Shown here: piece by piece, positions 14,804 through 21,112 of the stretch
How the letters are laid out: the number at the start of each line of letters is the position of its first letter
Numbering within the stretch: the first letter of the stretch is position 1
Source: a virus
IMG/VR virus record: IMGVR_UViG_3300050821_007602
Location: 1 to 49,599 of that record
DNA length: 49,599 nt
Direction: 5' to 3' (one strand)
Position numbers and translations under genes: made by a program
The notes under the pieces: model-generated
What the model saw: the letters and a program-made list of their open reading frames with translations, nothing else
Told to the model about the DNA's origin: nothing
Databases searched by the model: none

Positions 14804-15587
14804 ATTTCCTCAAAAGGTCGTCGGGAACTTCTTTTGCACCGAGACAATCCTCTACGGTGAACAGTCGAGTCTGTCTTGCCTTTGCCTTTCTCAGTTCGGA
14901 CTGTCTCTGACGTTCGGCTATTCGAGCTGCTATCAGCGACCGTGCTGCCTCAATCAACTTGGCTTGTTCCTCCACCTTTAGTTGGTGATACCACAATGGA
15001 TTGTAAAATCCGTGTACCTTATCCTGGTAGACATATTTGTCCCATACTGCTTCCGGAACGTTCTTCGGCGAAAACACATGCAGATGCAACATGTGTGGGG
15101 CATGATTAAGATTGGGACGAACGTCTACTTCCTTAGCTCCAAGTTCGCGCAACAGATTCGCCACCGTATTCTTCAATTCCAGTTGATAATTAGCTGCAAT
15201 AAAATAGAAGTTCTGAGTGGTCATCAGATGCCGCCGGATCTGACACACGATATTCTGACGTGTCTTGGTATCCTCGATCTCCGTACCAATCGACTCAATA
15301 ATTGATGCTCCACAGCAGTTAAACTGGTGTGGTTGAGTATAAACCAGATATATAATGCTCCGGGGATAGTGCATCGGATCCGGGTATATATAGCAGATTT
15401 GTTGGGCTCCTTGTTTATACGCCGCCGGTTCTACGTACATCTGCATTACTTCCGGGAGGCAGGCTATTTCTCGGAGAGGAGCCGTGACTTTTACGCCCGT
15501 TTTATTGGCACCGGGGAGACTGAAGCCCTGAGTCAAAATCTCTATTCCACCCGATGAAAACGTGTTATTGATGAATTGCTGCTGCAT
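14778..15587 (-). CDS. hypothetical protein (269 aa)
   Basis: One of the larger unknowns of the middle block. The start at 15587 (MQQQFINNTFSSGG) has GGGGAG nine bases upstream; a start at 15596 has no room for a ribosome site. The protein contains QQICYIYPDPMHYPRSIIYLV, a GAKEVDVRPNLNHAPHMLHLHVFSP segment with several His residues, and a basic coiled-coil C-terminus (RSLIAARIAERQRQSELRKAKARQTR). The clustered His could bind metal, but no known motif is evident. Confidence 0.6.
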   Translation of the reverse strand: MQQQFINNTFSSGGIEILTQGFSLPGANKTGVKVTAPLREIACLPEVMQMYVEPAAYKQGAQQICYIYPDPMHYPRSIIYLVYTQPHQFNCCGASIIESIGTEIEDTKTRQNIVCQIRRHLMTTQNFYFIAANYQLELKNTVANLLRELGAKEVDVRPNLNHAPHMLHLHVFSPKNVPEAVWDKYVYQDKVHGFYNPLWYHQLKVEEQAKLIEAARSLIAARIAERQRQSELRKAKARQTRLFTVEDCLGAKEVPDDLLRKYGYVRATK

Positions 15588-15759
15588 CTCGTACATCTCC
15601 CCTAACGTAAATGAAAAGATTGAAGGAAAATACATCTTCCCCACTGCCAATGTTGATTCGCTCTGCCTCGGCCTCTTCTTGTGCCAATGCCCGCGCATTA
15701 ATTTCACGTAACTCGGTGTTGATTTCGTCGTATGTGTCTTCATTGAACACAGATTCCAT
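15565..15759 (-). CDS. hypothetical acidic protein (64 aa)
   Basis: MESVFNEDTYDEINTELREI and an Ala/Glu-rich helix precede FSFNLFIYVRGDVRDAAAIHQ. The ATG at 15759 follows the stop of the 45-residue gene by one base. Not recognised. Confidence 0.55.
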   Translation of the reverse strand: MESVFNEDTYDEINTELREINARALAQEEAEAERINIGSGEDVFSFNLFIYVRGDVRDAAAIHQ

Positions 15760-15760
15760 A

Positions 15761-15898
15761 TTAATCCTTATGGATGGAATAACATTTAAAAGACTTGGGT
15801 TTAACTTCTTCGATGTACGTGAATACTTCGTCAAGCGTATCGAAGTCAATCTCCACCAGATCTTTCCACTCATTCAAGTAGCGAAGACGCCATTTCAC
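15761..15898 (-). CDS. hypothetical small protein (45 aa)
   Basis: A 45-codon frame, starting VKWRLRYLNEWKDLVEIDFD, with a good ribosome site AAGGAG eight bases before the GTG. The start overlaps the upstream TGA (GTGA). It fills a 130-base gap between two genes. The pattern suggests a small alpha/beta protein. Confidence 0.6.
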   Translation of the reverse strand: MKWRLRYLNEWKDLVEIDFDTLDEVFTYIEEVKPKSFKCYSIHKD

Positions 15899-16098
15899 AA
15901 CAATGGCTCCTTGTTGCTCTGCAACTGCGTCTCCACATCGTTAATTTCCTTGACGGTCCGGGCTTCCAACTCCCGGATGTAATTAGCCAGAATACGACAG
16001 GCCAATGCGGGAACAGCGATGACATCATCCGCTTCAAAGATCGCTGCTACGCGTAGAGCATCATCTACTGTCATACTACTTTTGGTCTTTCCGGTCAT
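15895..16098 (-). CDS. hypothetical helical protein (67 aa)
   Basis: MTGKTKSSMTVDDALRVAAI to KEPLL, mainly helical. The start at 16098 has AGGGAG upstream and overlaps the end of the 102-residue gene by 23 bases. No family recognised. Confidence 0.55.
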   Translation of the reverse strand: MTGKTKSSMTVDDALRVAAIFEADDVIAVPALACRILANYIRELEARTVKEINDVETQLQSNKEPLL

Positions 16099-16384
16099 AA
16101 TACGCTGCTCCCTCATTTTGATAAAGGTAATGAATCGGAGACTGCTTCGTCGGATCGAAGTTTTCGACCACAAACACCTGACCGTGATTGAATCGTCCGC
16201 TGCTTACCAGACGACCGGTCCGGCGACAGAAGTTTTCCCGATCGGCACAACGAGCGATTGAGTATTTGAGCTTCCCTTCTGCGGCTTCGTACGCGATGGT
16301 TTTACCACCCTTAGTCCGGACAGTGTCTGTCTGTGTATCCGGACCATCGTTGATATCAACATAACGGAAATGAAGGAATTTCAT
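16076..16384 (-). CDS. hypothetical protein (102 aa)
   Basis: MKFLHFRYVDINDGPDTQTD is followed by GKTIAYEAAEGKLKYSIARC and GRFNHGQVFVVENFDPTKQS. The composition suggests a beta-rich fold. Not recognised. It starts eight bases after the 56-residue gene. Confidence 0.6.
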   Translation of the reverse strand: MKFLHFRYVDINDGPDTQTDTVRTKGGKTIAYEAAEGKLKYSIARCADRENFCRRTGRLVSSGRFNHGQVFVVENFDPTKQSPIHYLYQNEGAAYYDRKDQK

Positions 16385-16392
16385 ATGAACCT

Positions 16393-16563
16393 CTACTTGG
16401 AATCAACAAGTGTTACGATAACTTCATCCAACTTGAAGTTGCGATGTTGGAAGGAAATATGCACTCCTTGTCCAGCCTTGAGTTTGAATGTTTCGCCGAC
16501 ATGTTGAGTAATTATCTCGGCTAATTCATCCACATTAATGCGAATAACCTGTTCTTTTTTCAT
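16393..16563 (-). CDS. hypothetical small protein (56 aa)
   Basis: A 56-codon frame: MKKEQVIRINVDELAEIITQ, then HVGETFKLKAGQGVHISFQH and NFKLDEVIVTLVDSK. The balanced helix-strand pattern, in-operon spacing of three bases to the upstream gene, and ATG start support a real gene in an otherwise empty 180-base interval. Confidence 0.6.
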   Translation of the reverse strand: MKKEQVIRINVDELAEIITQHVGETFKLKAGQGVHISFQHRNFKLDEVIVTLVDSK

Positions 16564-16566
16564 AAG

Positions 16567-16791
16567 CTACTTGCCCCATCCCCAACCTACGGCTTCATCG
16601 AATGCCGATTGATTGGGAACAAATTGATCAGTGTTGACAGAATGAAATGTTGCACTACGGACATGAAAGTCTTTGTGCTCCTTTTCTGCTTGATCGAAAG
16701 CCTCCTGAATTGATACAGCATGGATAATCACTTCCTTCTTTTCAAAGGGAGTGGATTTACGAATGATAGATACAAGCCAATTTGTCATCAT
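16567..16791 (-). CDS. hypothetical protein (74 aa)
   Basis: MMTNWLVSIIRKSTPFEKKE then a VIIHAVSIQEAFDQAEKEH segment; ends in VGWGWGK. The beta-strand then helix arrangement is like small phage proteins that handle a repeated EAFDQA-type helix. GGAG lies nine bases upstream of the start. Not recognised. Confidence 0.6.
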   Translation of the reverse strand: MMTNWLVSIIRKSTPFEKKEVIIHAVSIQEAFDQAEKEHKDFHVRSATFHSVNTDQFVPNQSAFDEAVGWGWGK

Positions 16792-16822
16792 GAGCGTTGC
16801 TCCAACGCGATGTTATCGCTTT

Positions 16823-17008
16823 TTATTGAATGGGTACAGATAGCATTGCCATACTAAGAACGGGATACGAATTGCAAAACTCATCCCACGTATCACACTC
16901 AAATTCTGGATGGAGATGCAGATATTGTAGACATGCATCGGAGCTATCCTTCGCTGTAAATCTCGCTAGGATATTCATTGAGACCCTGTGAACCAATGCA
17001 ATTTCCAT
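16823..17008 (-). CDS. hypothetical protein (61 aa), first gene of the long leftward operon
   Basis: MEIALVHRVSMNILARFTAK with ATG at 17008 and AAGG upstream; a GTG at 17017 is also possible. Similar strand-strand-helix layout (SSDACLQYLHLHPEF) to the 74-residue protein downstream. It is the first gene after terminator 17093-17114 and therefore marks the start of the long operon toward the amidoligase island. Confidence 0.55.
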   Translation of the reverse strand: MEIALVHRVSMNILARFTAKDSSDACLQYLHLHPEFECDTWDEFCNSYPVLSMAMLSVPIQ

Positions 17009-17029
17009 GGTAATCACCTTAGTACTTAC

Positions 17030-17058
17030 CTTACATGAAGTAAGGCTTAAGATTACAA
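17030..17058 (-). promoter_or_regulatory. weak candidate promoter/operator in front of the long leftward operon
   Basis: A TTGTAA hexamer (17058-17053) is spaced 17 bases from TGTAAG. The -10 is poor, so the call is weak. The 15-base motif TTACAAACCCTACAA (plus strand 17053-17067) closely resembles TTACAACCCTTACAA at 18761-18775, also over a putative -35, which suggests a shared regulatory site. Confidence 0.3.
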
Positions 17059-17092
17059 ACCCTACAATTGTAACTGTAGGTCCTGTAACGCC

Positions 17093-17114
17093 AAAAGCCC
17101 CAATTAAGGGGCTT
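17093..17114 (-). terminator. intrinsic terminator after the 66-residue gene
   Basis: Read leftward: AAGCCCC TTAATT GGGGCTT followed by TTGG; a seven-pair stem with a short T-run. It lies 29 bases after the stop of the 17143-17343 gene and before the long operon. Confidence 0.7.
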
Positions 17115-17142
17115 AAGGGATACTACTAGATGGGTCAGTAAG

Positions 17143-17343
17143 TCAACACCAGACTACCTTGTTAAAGGAGACATAGCGCGTGGTGAGCGGTAGAGAACTC
17201 CATTTACAAATACGCTCGCTCCAGTATCCACGTCCACGTGGACAGTCATAAACTTGATTTCGGATCATTTTGCCAGCTCCAATCGACGTAACAGACCTTA
17301 AGGTCTGAAGTGGTAAGGGTTTGCTGCAAATGTGACATTCCAT
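17143..17343 (-). CDS. hypothetical Cys-containing protein (66 aa)
   Basis: MECHICSKPLPLQTLRSVTS then VYDCPRGRGYWSERICKW; the CxxC near the N-terminus plus later cysteines suggest a small zinc-binding protein. The ATG has AGGA upstream. It is flanked by terminators on both sides, so it is probably a single-gene early transcript or depends on readthrough. Confidence 0.55.
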   Translation of the reverse strand: MECHICSKPLPLQTLRSVTSIGAGKMIRNQVYDCPRGRGYWSERICKWSSLPLTTRYVSFNKVVWC

Positions 17344-17416
17344 CCTGATAAGTCATTAGATGGAGTGACAGAGACAGACCTAACAGGACGGATAACATCA
17401 CAATCTCCGGACGAAC

Positions 17417-17442
17417 AAAAAGCCCCTAAACTTCAGGGGTTT
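17417..17442 (-). terminator. intrinsic terminator after the L7/L12-like gene
   Basis: Read leftward: CCCCT GAAGTTT AGGGG then CTTTTTG. Placed eight bases after the stop of the L7/L12-like gene. Confidence 0.75.
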
Positions 17443-17449
17443 CGACCTG

Positions 17450-17728
17450 TTACTCATTCTCCGGTAAATCCGAAAAATCTTCAACAAACGAGGGAAGGAG
17501 CTCTTTAACATCGGCTACATATACCCCCCCATGGTAAATATGCGTACCGACCATGAATCGCCCAAACTGGGCATCCGTCATAACGACCGTGATACCCTCA
17601 TAAGTGTCAAACACTTTATCCATTACCTCTTTGGATTCTTTCAATCCCAAACCAGTAGCAAGCCGCATTGTCTTGATAGCGGCTACCTTATCACCGTCAC
17701 TCTTGATACGAAATTGGACCTTAAACAT
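17450..17728 (-). CDS. ribosomal protein L7/L12 C-terminal-domain-like protein
   Basis: A 92-residue protein whose central part, DKVAAIKTMRLATGLGLKES then KEVMDKV, matches the L7/L12 C-terminal domain signature (KxxVIKxVRxxTGLGLKEAKxxV), the domain that recruits translation GTPases. The preceding strand FKVQFRIKSDG and following strand GITVVMTDAQFG fit the same alpha/beta fold. The N-terminal dimerisation domain and hinge are missing. The ATG at 17728 (MFKVQF) is chosen over a TTG/GTG further up. It is its own transcription unit between two terminators in the early region. Confidence 0.65.
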   Translation of the reverse strand: MFKVQFRIKSDGDKVAAIKTMRLATGLGLKESKEVMDKVFDTYEGITVVMTDAQFGRFMVGTHIYHGGVYVADVKELLPSFVEDFSDLPENE

Positions 17729-17750
17729 TTTTGTCTCCAAGATAAATAGC

Positions 17751-17771
17751 AAAAGCCCCATTGAATGGGGC
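17751..17771 (-). terminator. intrinsic terminator after the 262-residue early gene
   Basis: Read leftward: GCCCCATT C AATGGGGC followed by TTTTGC, a near-perfect inverted repeat eleven bases after the stop of the 17782-18570 gene. Confidence 0.75.
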
Positions 17772-17781
17772 GGGCGTGATA

Positions 17782-18570
17782 TTACTCCGTTACTTCTTCT
17801 GCTTCGGGTTCCGTCTCCGGGGTTTCCGTGACTTCGACGCCAGCAGCGTCGAGCAACAGCTCTGCAATCTGAAACAGAACGTTCGGACCATACTTGCCAA
17901 TCAACTTTTCAGCTTCTTTGGTGGCCAATGACGTTTCCTTATCCGCACGAGCTTGTTGCATGGCGGACTCTGCAAGCTTGAATGTCCGCTCGTTCCATTG
18001 TGGGAGCGTCTCGATACGGCTATCAAACGGGTTATCCTTCTGGACGTCCTGAAGTGCGGCGACTTGCTCCTTATTGTCGCGTTGCAAGCGAGCGGTTTCT
18101 TTTTGCGCTTCTGTCTTCAAAGCGTCGCCTTTCCAGTCTACCCGAGCGGCATCAAGCGCCCGCTTGGCGAGCACGCGCATATCCTGATAGCCCGTCTTGT
18201 CGTCATACCCAAGAGCATCCAGATTACCGCGTGCAAAACGCAAAGCGCCCCATGCTTGCTGGATGACGGTACGCGTGTTCATTGCTGATTGCTCTTTCGG
18301 ACCGCGATCGGCACCTTTCGGCTTGCCTGTCGGCCAATCAACCAACACGGCCTTTTTGACCATGTTATCAGCGGCACCTTTGATTTGGAGCGCATCCGCG
18401 ATATCAGCCAATTGGCGGATGATACCCATCTTGGTGATTTGTGCGTCATCCGCTACAACGAACGTGTTATAGAGGTATTCACCCGTTACGACGAGGGGAC
18501 GAACGATAGGGGCAGGTGCGGCGGGTTCCATCTTACCGTCAACAACTGCGGCAGTAGCAACTTGAGACAT
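17782..18570 (-). CDS. hypothetical early protein (262 aa), GC-rich
   Basis: A 262-residue protein (MSQVATAAVVDGKMEPAAPA...) with a strong ribosome site AAGGAG before the ATG at 18570. It is Ala-rich and largely helical (ADIADALQIKGAADNMVKKA, ETARLQRDNKEQVAALQDVQ), ending in an acidic Glu/Thr-rich tail. It is monocistronic, between a leader of about 170-315 bases and a terminator. Its codon use is more GC-rich than its neighbours. These traits suggest an abundantly made early protein, perhaps a DNA- or host-interacting factor, but I recognise no domain. Confidence 0.65.
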   Translation of the reverse strand: MSQVATAAVVDGKMEPAAPAPIVRPLVVTGEYLYNTFVVADDAQITKMGIIRQLADIADALQIKGAADNMVKKAVLVDWPTGKPKGADRGPKEQSAMNTRTVIQQAWGALRFARGNLDALGYDDKTGYQDMRVLAKRALDAARVDWKGDALKTEAQKETARLQRDNKEQVAALQDVQKDNPFDSRIETLPQWNERTFKLAESAMQQARADKETSLATKEAEKLIGKYGPNVLFQIAELLLDAAGVEVTETPETEPEAEEVTE

Positions 18571-18737
18571 GGTGAAATACTCCTTAGAGGTTACAAGAAA
18601 GGGGACTACAAAGGTCATTGTAGACCATCTCCAAAGAAAAACAAGGTACTCACGTTAGGATTTTTCTTACAGCTACCTAACACCCGAATCCGACCGACAA
18701 ATACCACTAAGGGGAAGTATAGACCATAGAACAATGT

Positions 18738-18766
18738 AGCGTATGCTTAATTGAGAACTGTTACAA
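18738..18766 (-). promoter_or_regulatory. candidate early promoter (TTGTAA-17-TACGCT)
   Basis: The -35-like TTGTAA (18766-18761) preceded by GGG is spaced 17 bases from TACGCT (18743-18738). It is the best candidate to drive the monocistronic 262-residue gene. The -10 is imperfect. Confidence 0.4.
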
Positions 18767-18830
18767 CCCTTACAAACACCTTTCAAAGCAATATTCATGC
18801 CTGTAAGGTCAGTACTAACCAAAGGACAAT

Positions 18831-18856
18831 AAAAAACCCCGCTGGTTAGGCGGGGT
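18831..18856 (-). terminator. intrinsic terminator after the first early operon
   Basis: Read leftward: CCCCGC CTAACCA GCGGGG followed by TTTTTT. A textbook intrinsic terminator 29 bases after the stop at 18886. Confidence 0.85.
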
Positions 18857-18885
18857 GTATATGGTTTAAATGAGTTTACAGGCTG

Positions 18886-19086
18886 TTAGCGCCTTTCACG
18901 GGCACTACCCGGTACCTCTCTATAGGTGTTGGTCGGAAACGGCTCTAAAGGCTTCTTGATCGGTCCGGCCTTATTCATCCGTTCATCGAAAGCCTGTAAC
19001 TCCCGATCAATCTTGGCTGCATACCGTAGGGCTAGCGCCAGCGAGATTAGATCAATGGCGAAGATACCCAACAAGAGCTTGAACAC
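18886..19086 (-). CDS. small membrane protein (66 aa)
   Basis: The N-terminal hydrophobic segment FKLLLGIFAIDLISLALALRY forms one transmembrane helix, followed by a charged, cytosolic or periplasmic region (AKIDRELQAFDERMNKAG...). GTG start with GGGGG seven bases upstream, starting one base before the next upstream stop. Could be an inhibitor or anchor; no family recognised. Confidence 0.6.
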   Translation of the reverse strand: MFKLLLGIFAIDLISLALALRYAAKIDRELQAFDERMNKAGPIKKPLEPFPTNTYREVPGSARERR

Positions 19087-19087
19087 G

Positions 19088-19306
19088 TTAGAACCCCCAG
19101 TTCATGGGCTTGACTTCTGCCCGCTTCGCCTTGACGGCTGTCTGAAAACACGGTTCACACGAGTGGAGCTTGAAGTATCCCTCACCATAAACATACTCGC
19201 TGCGGAGCTTACACTCCGGCTCGCTCACGAACGTGTTGCACACAGGGCACGGTACTGTGACCGTGACTTTGAAAGCCCAAGAAGGGCGGGTTACATACTT
19301 GGTCAT
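19088..19306 (-). CDS. zinc-ribbon protein (72 aa)
   Basis: The start MTKYVTRPSWAFKVTVTVPC is set at the ATG that overlaps the TGA of the 19-residue peptide (ATGA), with GGAGCGG upstream. Cysteines PCPVCN, ECKL and SCEPCF form a probable four-Cys zinc site. Expressed in the first early operon; a transcription or translation-related role is possible. Confidence 0.6.
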   Translation of the reverse strand: MTKYVTRPSWAFKVTVTVPCPVCNTFVSEPECKLRSEYVYGEGYFKLHSCEPCFQTAVKAKRAEVKPMNWGF

Positions 19307-19362
19307 TTCCGCTCCGTGATAGCGATGTACACCAGCATTACACAAATGAGAACGAACAACAT
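19303..19362 (-). CDS. tiny membrane peptide (19 aa)
   Basis: MLFVLICVMLVYIAITERK, nearly all hydrophobic, preceded by a strong AAGGAG site at seven-base spacing and ending in an ATGA overlap with the zinc-ribbon gene. Too short for homology; it could be a real membrane peptide or a coupling leader. Confidence 0.4.
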   Translation of the reverse strand: MLFVLICVMLVYIAITERK

Positions 19363-19372
19363 AACAAGCTCC

Positions 19373-19525
19373 TTACAGGACGTCGTCCTTAGTGAGAACA
19401 GCAGAAGCCGGGAAACCATTAAACATTGACTGATAAGCCTTGTCTTCGACAGCCTGACTGAGCAAGTCTTCTGTGGCTAGCCAGTCATCCATCGCGTGGT
19501 AACGCGTACTGTGATCAATTTCCAC
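19373..19525 (-). CDS. hypothetical small protein (50 aa), first gene of the leftward early region
   Basis: VEIDHSTRYHAMDDWLATED to LTKDDVL; an acidic helical protein starting at GTG with AGGT upstream, 34 bases after the -10 of the promoter at 19559. First translated gene after the control region. Not recognised. Confidence 0.5.
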   Translation of the reverse strand: MEIDHSTRYHAMDDWLATEDLLSQAVEDKAYQSMFNGFPASAVLTKDDVL

Positions 19526-19558
19526 AATACACCTCATACATAGAGTTTGGGTATGTTC

Positions 19559-19587
19559 AGTATAGGTGATAACAATCAGGTTTACAA
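19559..19587 (-). promoter_or_regulatory. early promoter (TTGTAA-17-TATACT)
   Basis: Minus-strand TTGTAA (19587-19582), a 17-base spacer and TATACT (19564-19559). It lies 34 bases before the first leftward gene and should drive 19525-18886. Confidence 0.65.
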
Positions 19588-19733
19588 GGTTTCGAGATGG
19601 GTGAAGCGTACTAACCTTGTGACCTATCTAACAGCCAGCTAACTACTTGATTACACACATCTGATCCTTGACACCTCAAATAAACCCTTGCGGAAGACCT
19701 TATGTCTTTATTTAAAACAACCACTTATGCGAC

Positions 19734-19747
19734 GGGGGGTAGGGGGG
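19734..19747. other. G6-TA-G6 tract
   Basis: Plus strand carries six G, TA, six G, unique in the window; the minus-strand transcript would carry two C6 runs. Possible roles are a G-rich structure, a packaging or cleavage site, or simple chance. No function assigned. Confidence 0.4.
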
Positions 19748-19900
19748 AAAACGGACTTGATGAAATAGCTCGAAAGGCAGGATGCTATATTTCTAGTATT
19801 TTTTGAAAAGGAGGGACGTTCAGAAGGAAGATAAGATTTACTTGTAAATTCGGGCTCGGCGGTGAAGCATACCTCGCCAGTACCTGGCTCGTCCACTGTC

Positions 19901-19947
19901 GGGATCTATAAAAACCTAGCGCAGCTTGGTGCTGCTTTATGGATCCC
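19901..19947. repeat. 47-base inverted repeat with nested hairpin
   Basis: GGGATCTATAAA pairs with TTTATGGATCCC (12 positions, one T-G wobble in the plus-strand RNA), enclosing a second stem GCAGC TTGGT GCTGC. The wobble fits plus-strand RNA, while the minus-strand RNA has an A-C mismatch there. It lies in the leader downstream of promoter B, which would transcribe the minus version. Confidence 0.55.
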
Positions 19948-19991
19948 TCGCCATAGCTTTACATCTTATTTAAATAATATCAACCCGAAGA

Positions 19992-20021
19992 AAGAAAAAA
20001 GAGACATTCGTCTCTAAAAAA
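19992..20021 (-). terminator. promoter-proximal intrinsic terminator in leader B
   Basis: Read leftward: AGAGAC GAAT GTCTCT then TTTTTTC, a six-pair stem with a GAAT loop and a six-T run, only about 20 bases after the -10 of promoter B. Transcription from B would stop here unless antiterminated. Confidence 0.7.
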
Positions 20022-20036
20022 GAAAGAAGAATAAGG

Positions 20037-20065
20037 ATTCTATCATAATTTGTTTACTTTGTCAA
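20037..20065 (-). promoter_or_regulatory. sigma70-type promoter B (TTGACA-17-TAGAAT)
   Basis: Minus-strand TTGACA (20065-20060), 17-base spacer, TAGAAT (20042-20037). Hexamers, spacer length and the following CTTATTCTT are the same as promoter A at 2.5 kb, so these belong to one promoter family. Confidence 0.75.
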
Positions 20066-20102
20066 CTATTTCTAGATATATTTCATAAAGTGAAGAAAGT
20101 GC

Positions 20103-20131
20103 TTGACAAAACAAACAAACTGAGATAATAT
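20103..20131 (+). promoter_or_regulatory. rightward sigma70-type promoter (TTGACA-17-TAATAT)
   Basis: Plus-strand TTGACA (20103-20108), 17-base spacer, TAATAT (20126-20131). Near-consensus; drives the packaging and structural operon. A second TTGACA at 20154 has only a weak -10 (TAGGTC). The early leader can pair GAAAAAGTG with CACTTTT (20144-20172). Confidence 0.75.
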
Positions 20132-20280
20132 AGACCATGTAGTAGAAAAAGTGTTGACAAGTTCTCACTTTTGTGGTAGGTCTTGCATACCTATCCACTG
20201 ATTAGGGAGGTGATCCCATATCTCGTCAGCCGGCCACGTCAGACGTTAACAGGTTGTGGCATCTAACAAAAAGGACAAAG

Positions 20281-20871
20281 ATGGCCTTATCAGATTCCCC
20301 TATTGGACGTACTCTCCGGCCCGCCAGACGGGCTATTGCCGCTCGTAAGCGCAATTGGAGTGATGGTCAGAAGCTGGAAGCTGTCCAGACCTTTATGGTC
20401 CTGGGTAATCTCAAGTTGGTTAGTGGCACCCTGAAGATTCCATATGATACCCTGAAAGTCTGGAAAGCCAGTGAATGGTGGAAGACCCTAGAAGGGGAAT
20501 TGCGGGTACAGGATGATCTCCAGCTTTCCACCCGCCTGCAGCGGATCGTTGCCAAGTCGTATGATGTAGTAGAAGACCGGCTAGAACATGGTGACTTCGT
20601 CTACGATCAAAAGACTGGGGTAATGCGACGGAAGCCTGTAGCCATGCGGGATGCGCACAAGGTAGCACTGGATCTCTCAGACAAACGGGATCTGTTGATT
20701 GACCGGCACATGACCGGAGATACAATCACTACCGACAAGATTGAAAAAACACTACAAGATCTGGCAGCTAACTTCGAACGAATTGCTAACCAGATTACGA
20801 CCAGTAAACACCCTATTGATGTGACAGATGTGATATTCGGAGACGATGAACATGCCAAGGAAAAACCCTGA
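20281..20871 (+). CDS. terminase small subunit
   Basis: A 196-residue DNA-recognition subunit of the packaging motor. MALSDSPIGRTL begins at ATG 20281 with AAGGA upstream (an earlier ATG at 20254 lacks a ribosome site). The N-terminal helix-turn-helix region is NWSDGQKLEAVQTFMVLGNL then KLVSGTLKIPYDTLKVWKAS, typical of phage small terminases, followed by LQRIVAKSYDVVEDRLEHGDF and a C-terminal oligomerisation part. Its position just before HNH and large terminase supports the call. Confidence 0.82.
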   Translation: MALSDSPIGRTLRPARRAIAARKRNWSDGQKLEAVQTFMVLGNLKLVSGTLKIPYDTLKVWKASEWWKTLEGELRVQDDLQLSTRLQRIVAKSYDVVEDRLEHGDFVYDQKTGVMRRKPVAMRDAHKVALDLSDKRDLLIDRHMTGDTITTDKIEKTLQDLAANFERIANQITTSKHPIDVTDVIFGDDEHAKEKP

Positions 20872-21112
20872 TGGATCCCGAGACTACAGTTACGACACCA
20901 AGTACGAAGCAACCAAACAGCACCGACACGAACGGGTTGAGCGAGTCACCGCCCGACGAGAGTTGGCGAAGGAAGGTAAGGTTTCTAAAGGCGACGGCCA
21001 GGATGTTGATCATATCCGCCCAGTATCTAAAGGCGGTACGAACCAGCGATCGAATCTACGAGCGATCAGTGCTCACGCAAATCGATCGAAGGGGAACCGC
21101 AGCAAACCATGA
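20852..21112 (+). CDS. HNH endonuclease of the packaging module
   Basis: An 86-residue protein: MPRKNPDGSRDYSYDTKYEA, then VDHIRPVSKGGTNQRSNLRA and ISAHANRSKG. This is a complete small HNH motif (D-H, N, and a late H/N). HNH proteins beside terminase genes are known to assist terminase cleavage in cos and some pac phages. The gene overlaps the small terminase by 20 bases and the large terminase by four bases (ATGA). Confidence 0.85.
   Translation: MPRKNPDGSRDYSYDTKYEATKQHRHERVERVTARRELAKEGKVSKGDGQDVDHIRPVSKGGTNQRSNLRAISAHANRSKGNRSKP

Larger units (their letters stand above)
18571..18885. other. 315-base gene-free interval (early promoter and leader)
   Basis: Contains the terminator of the preceding transcript (18831-18856), a candidate promoter at 18738-18766 with the TTACAACCCTTACAA repeat, and an untranslated leader. 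A 41-codon frame starting ATGAATATTGC within it has no good ribosome site, so I do not call it. Confidence 0.6.
19526..20280. other. 755-base non-coding divergent control region
   Basis: It separates the leftward early genes from the rightward late genes. It holds promoter 19559-19587 (leftward), promoter B 20037-20065 (leftward) with its promoter-proximal terminator, promoter 20103-20131 (rightward), a large inverted repeat at 19901-19947, and a G6TAG6 tract at 19734-19747. The one 62-codon minus-strand frame here (19708-19896) has a low-complexity translation and is not called. An origin or packaging signal could lie here, but no iteron or terminal repeat is evident. Confidence 0.65.

Noticed and set aside
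17246-17398. 50-codon minus-strand frame with a hydrophobic start (MLSVLLGLSLSLHLM)
   Set aside because: GGAGA precedes it, so it is not excluded, but most of it overlaps the Cys-containing 66-residue gene in another frame; undecided.
19708-19896. 62-codon minus-strand frame in the control region
   Set aside because: No ribosome site, translation is not protein-like, and the tract contains C6 runs and structured DNA.
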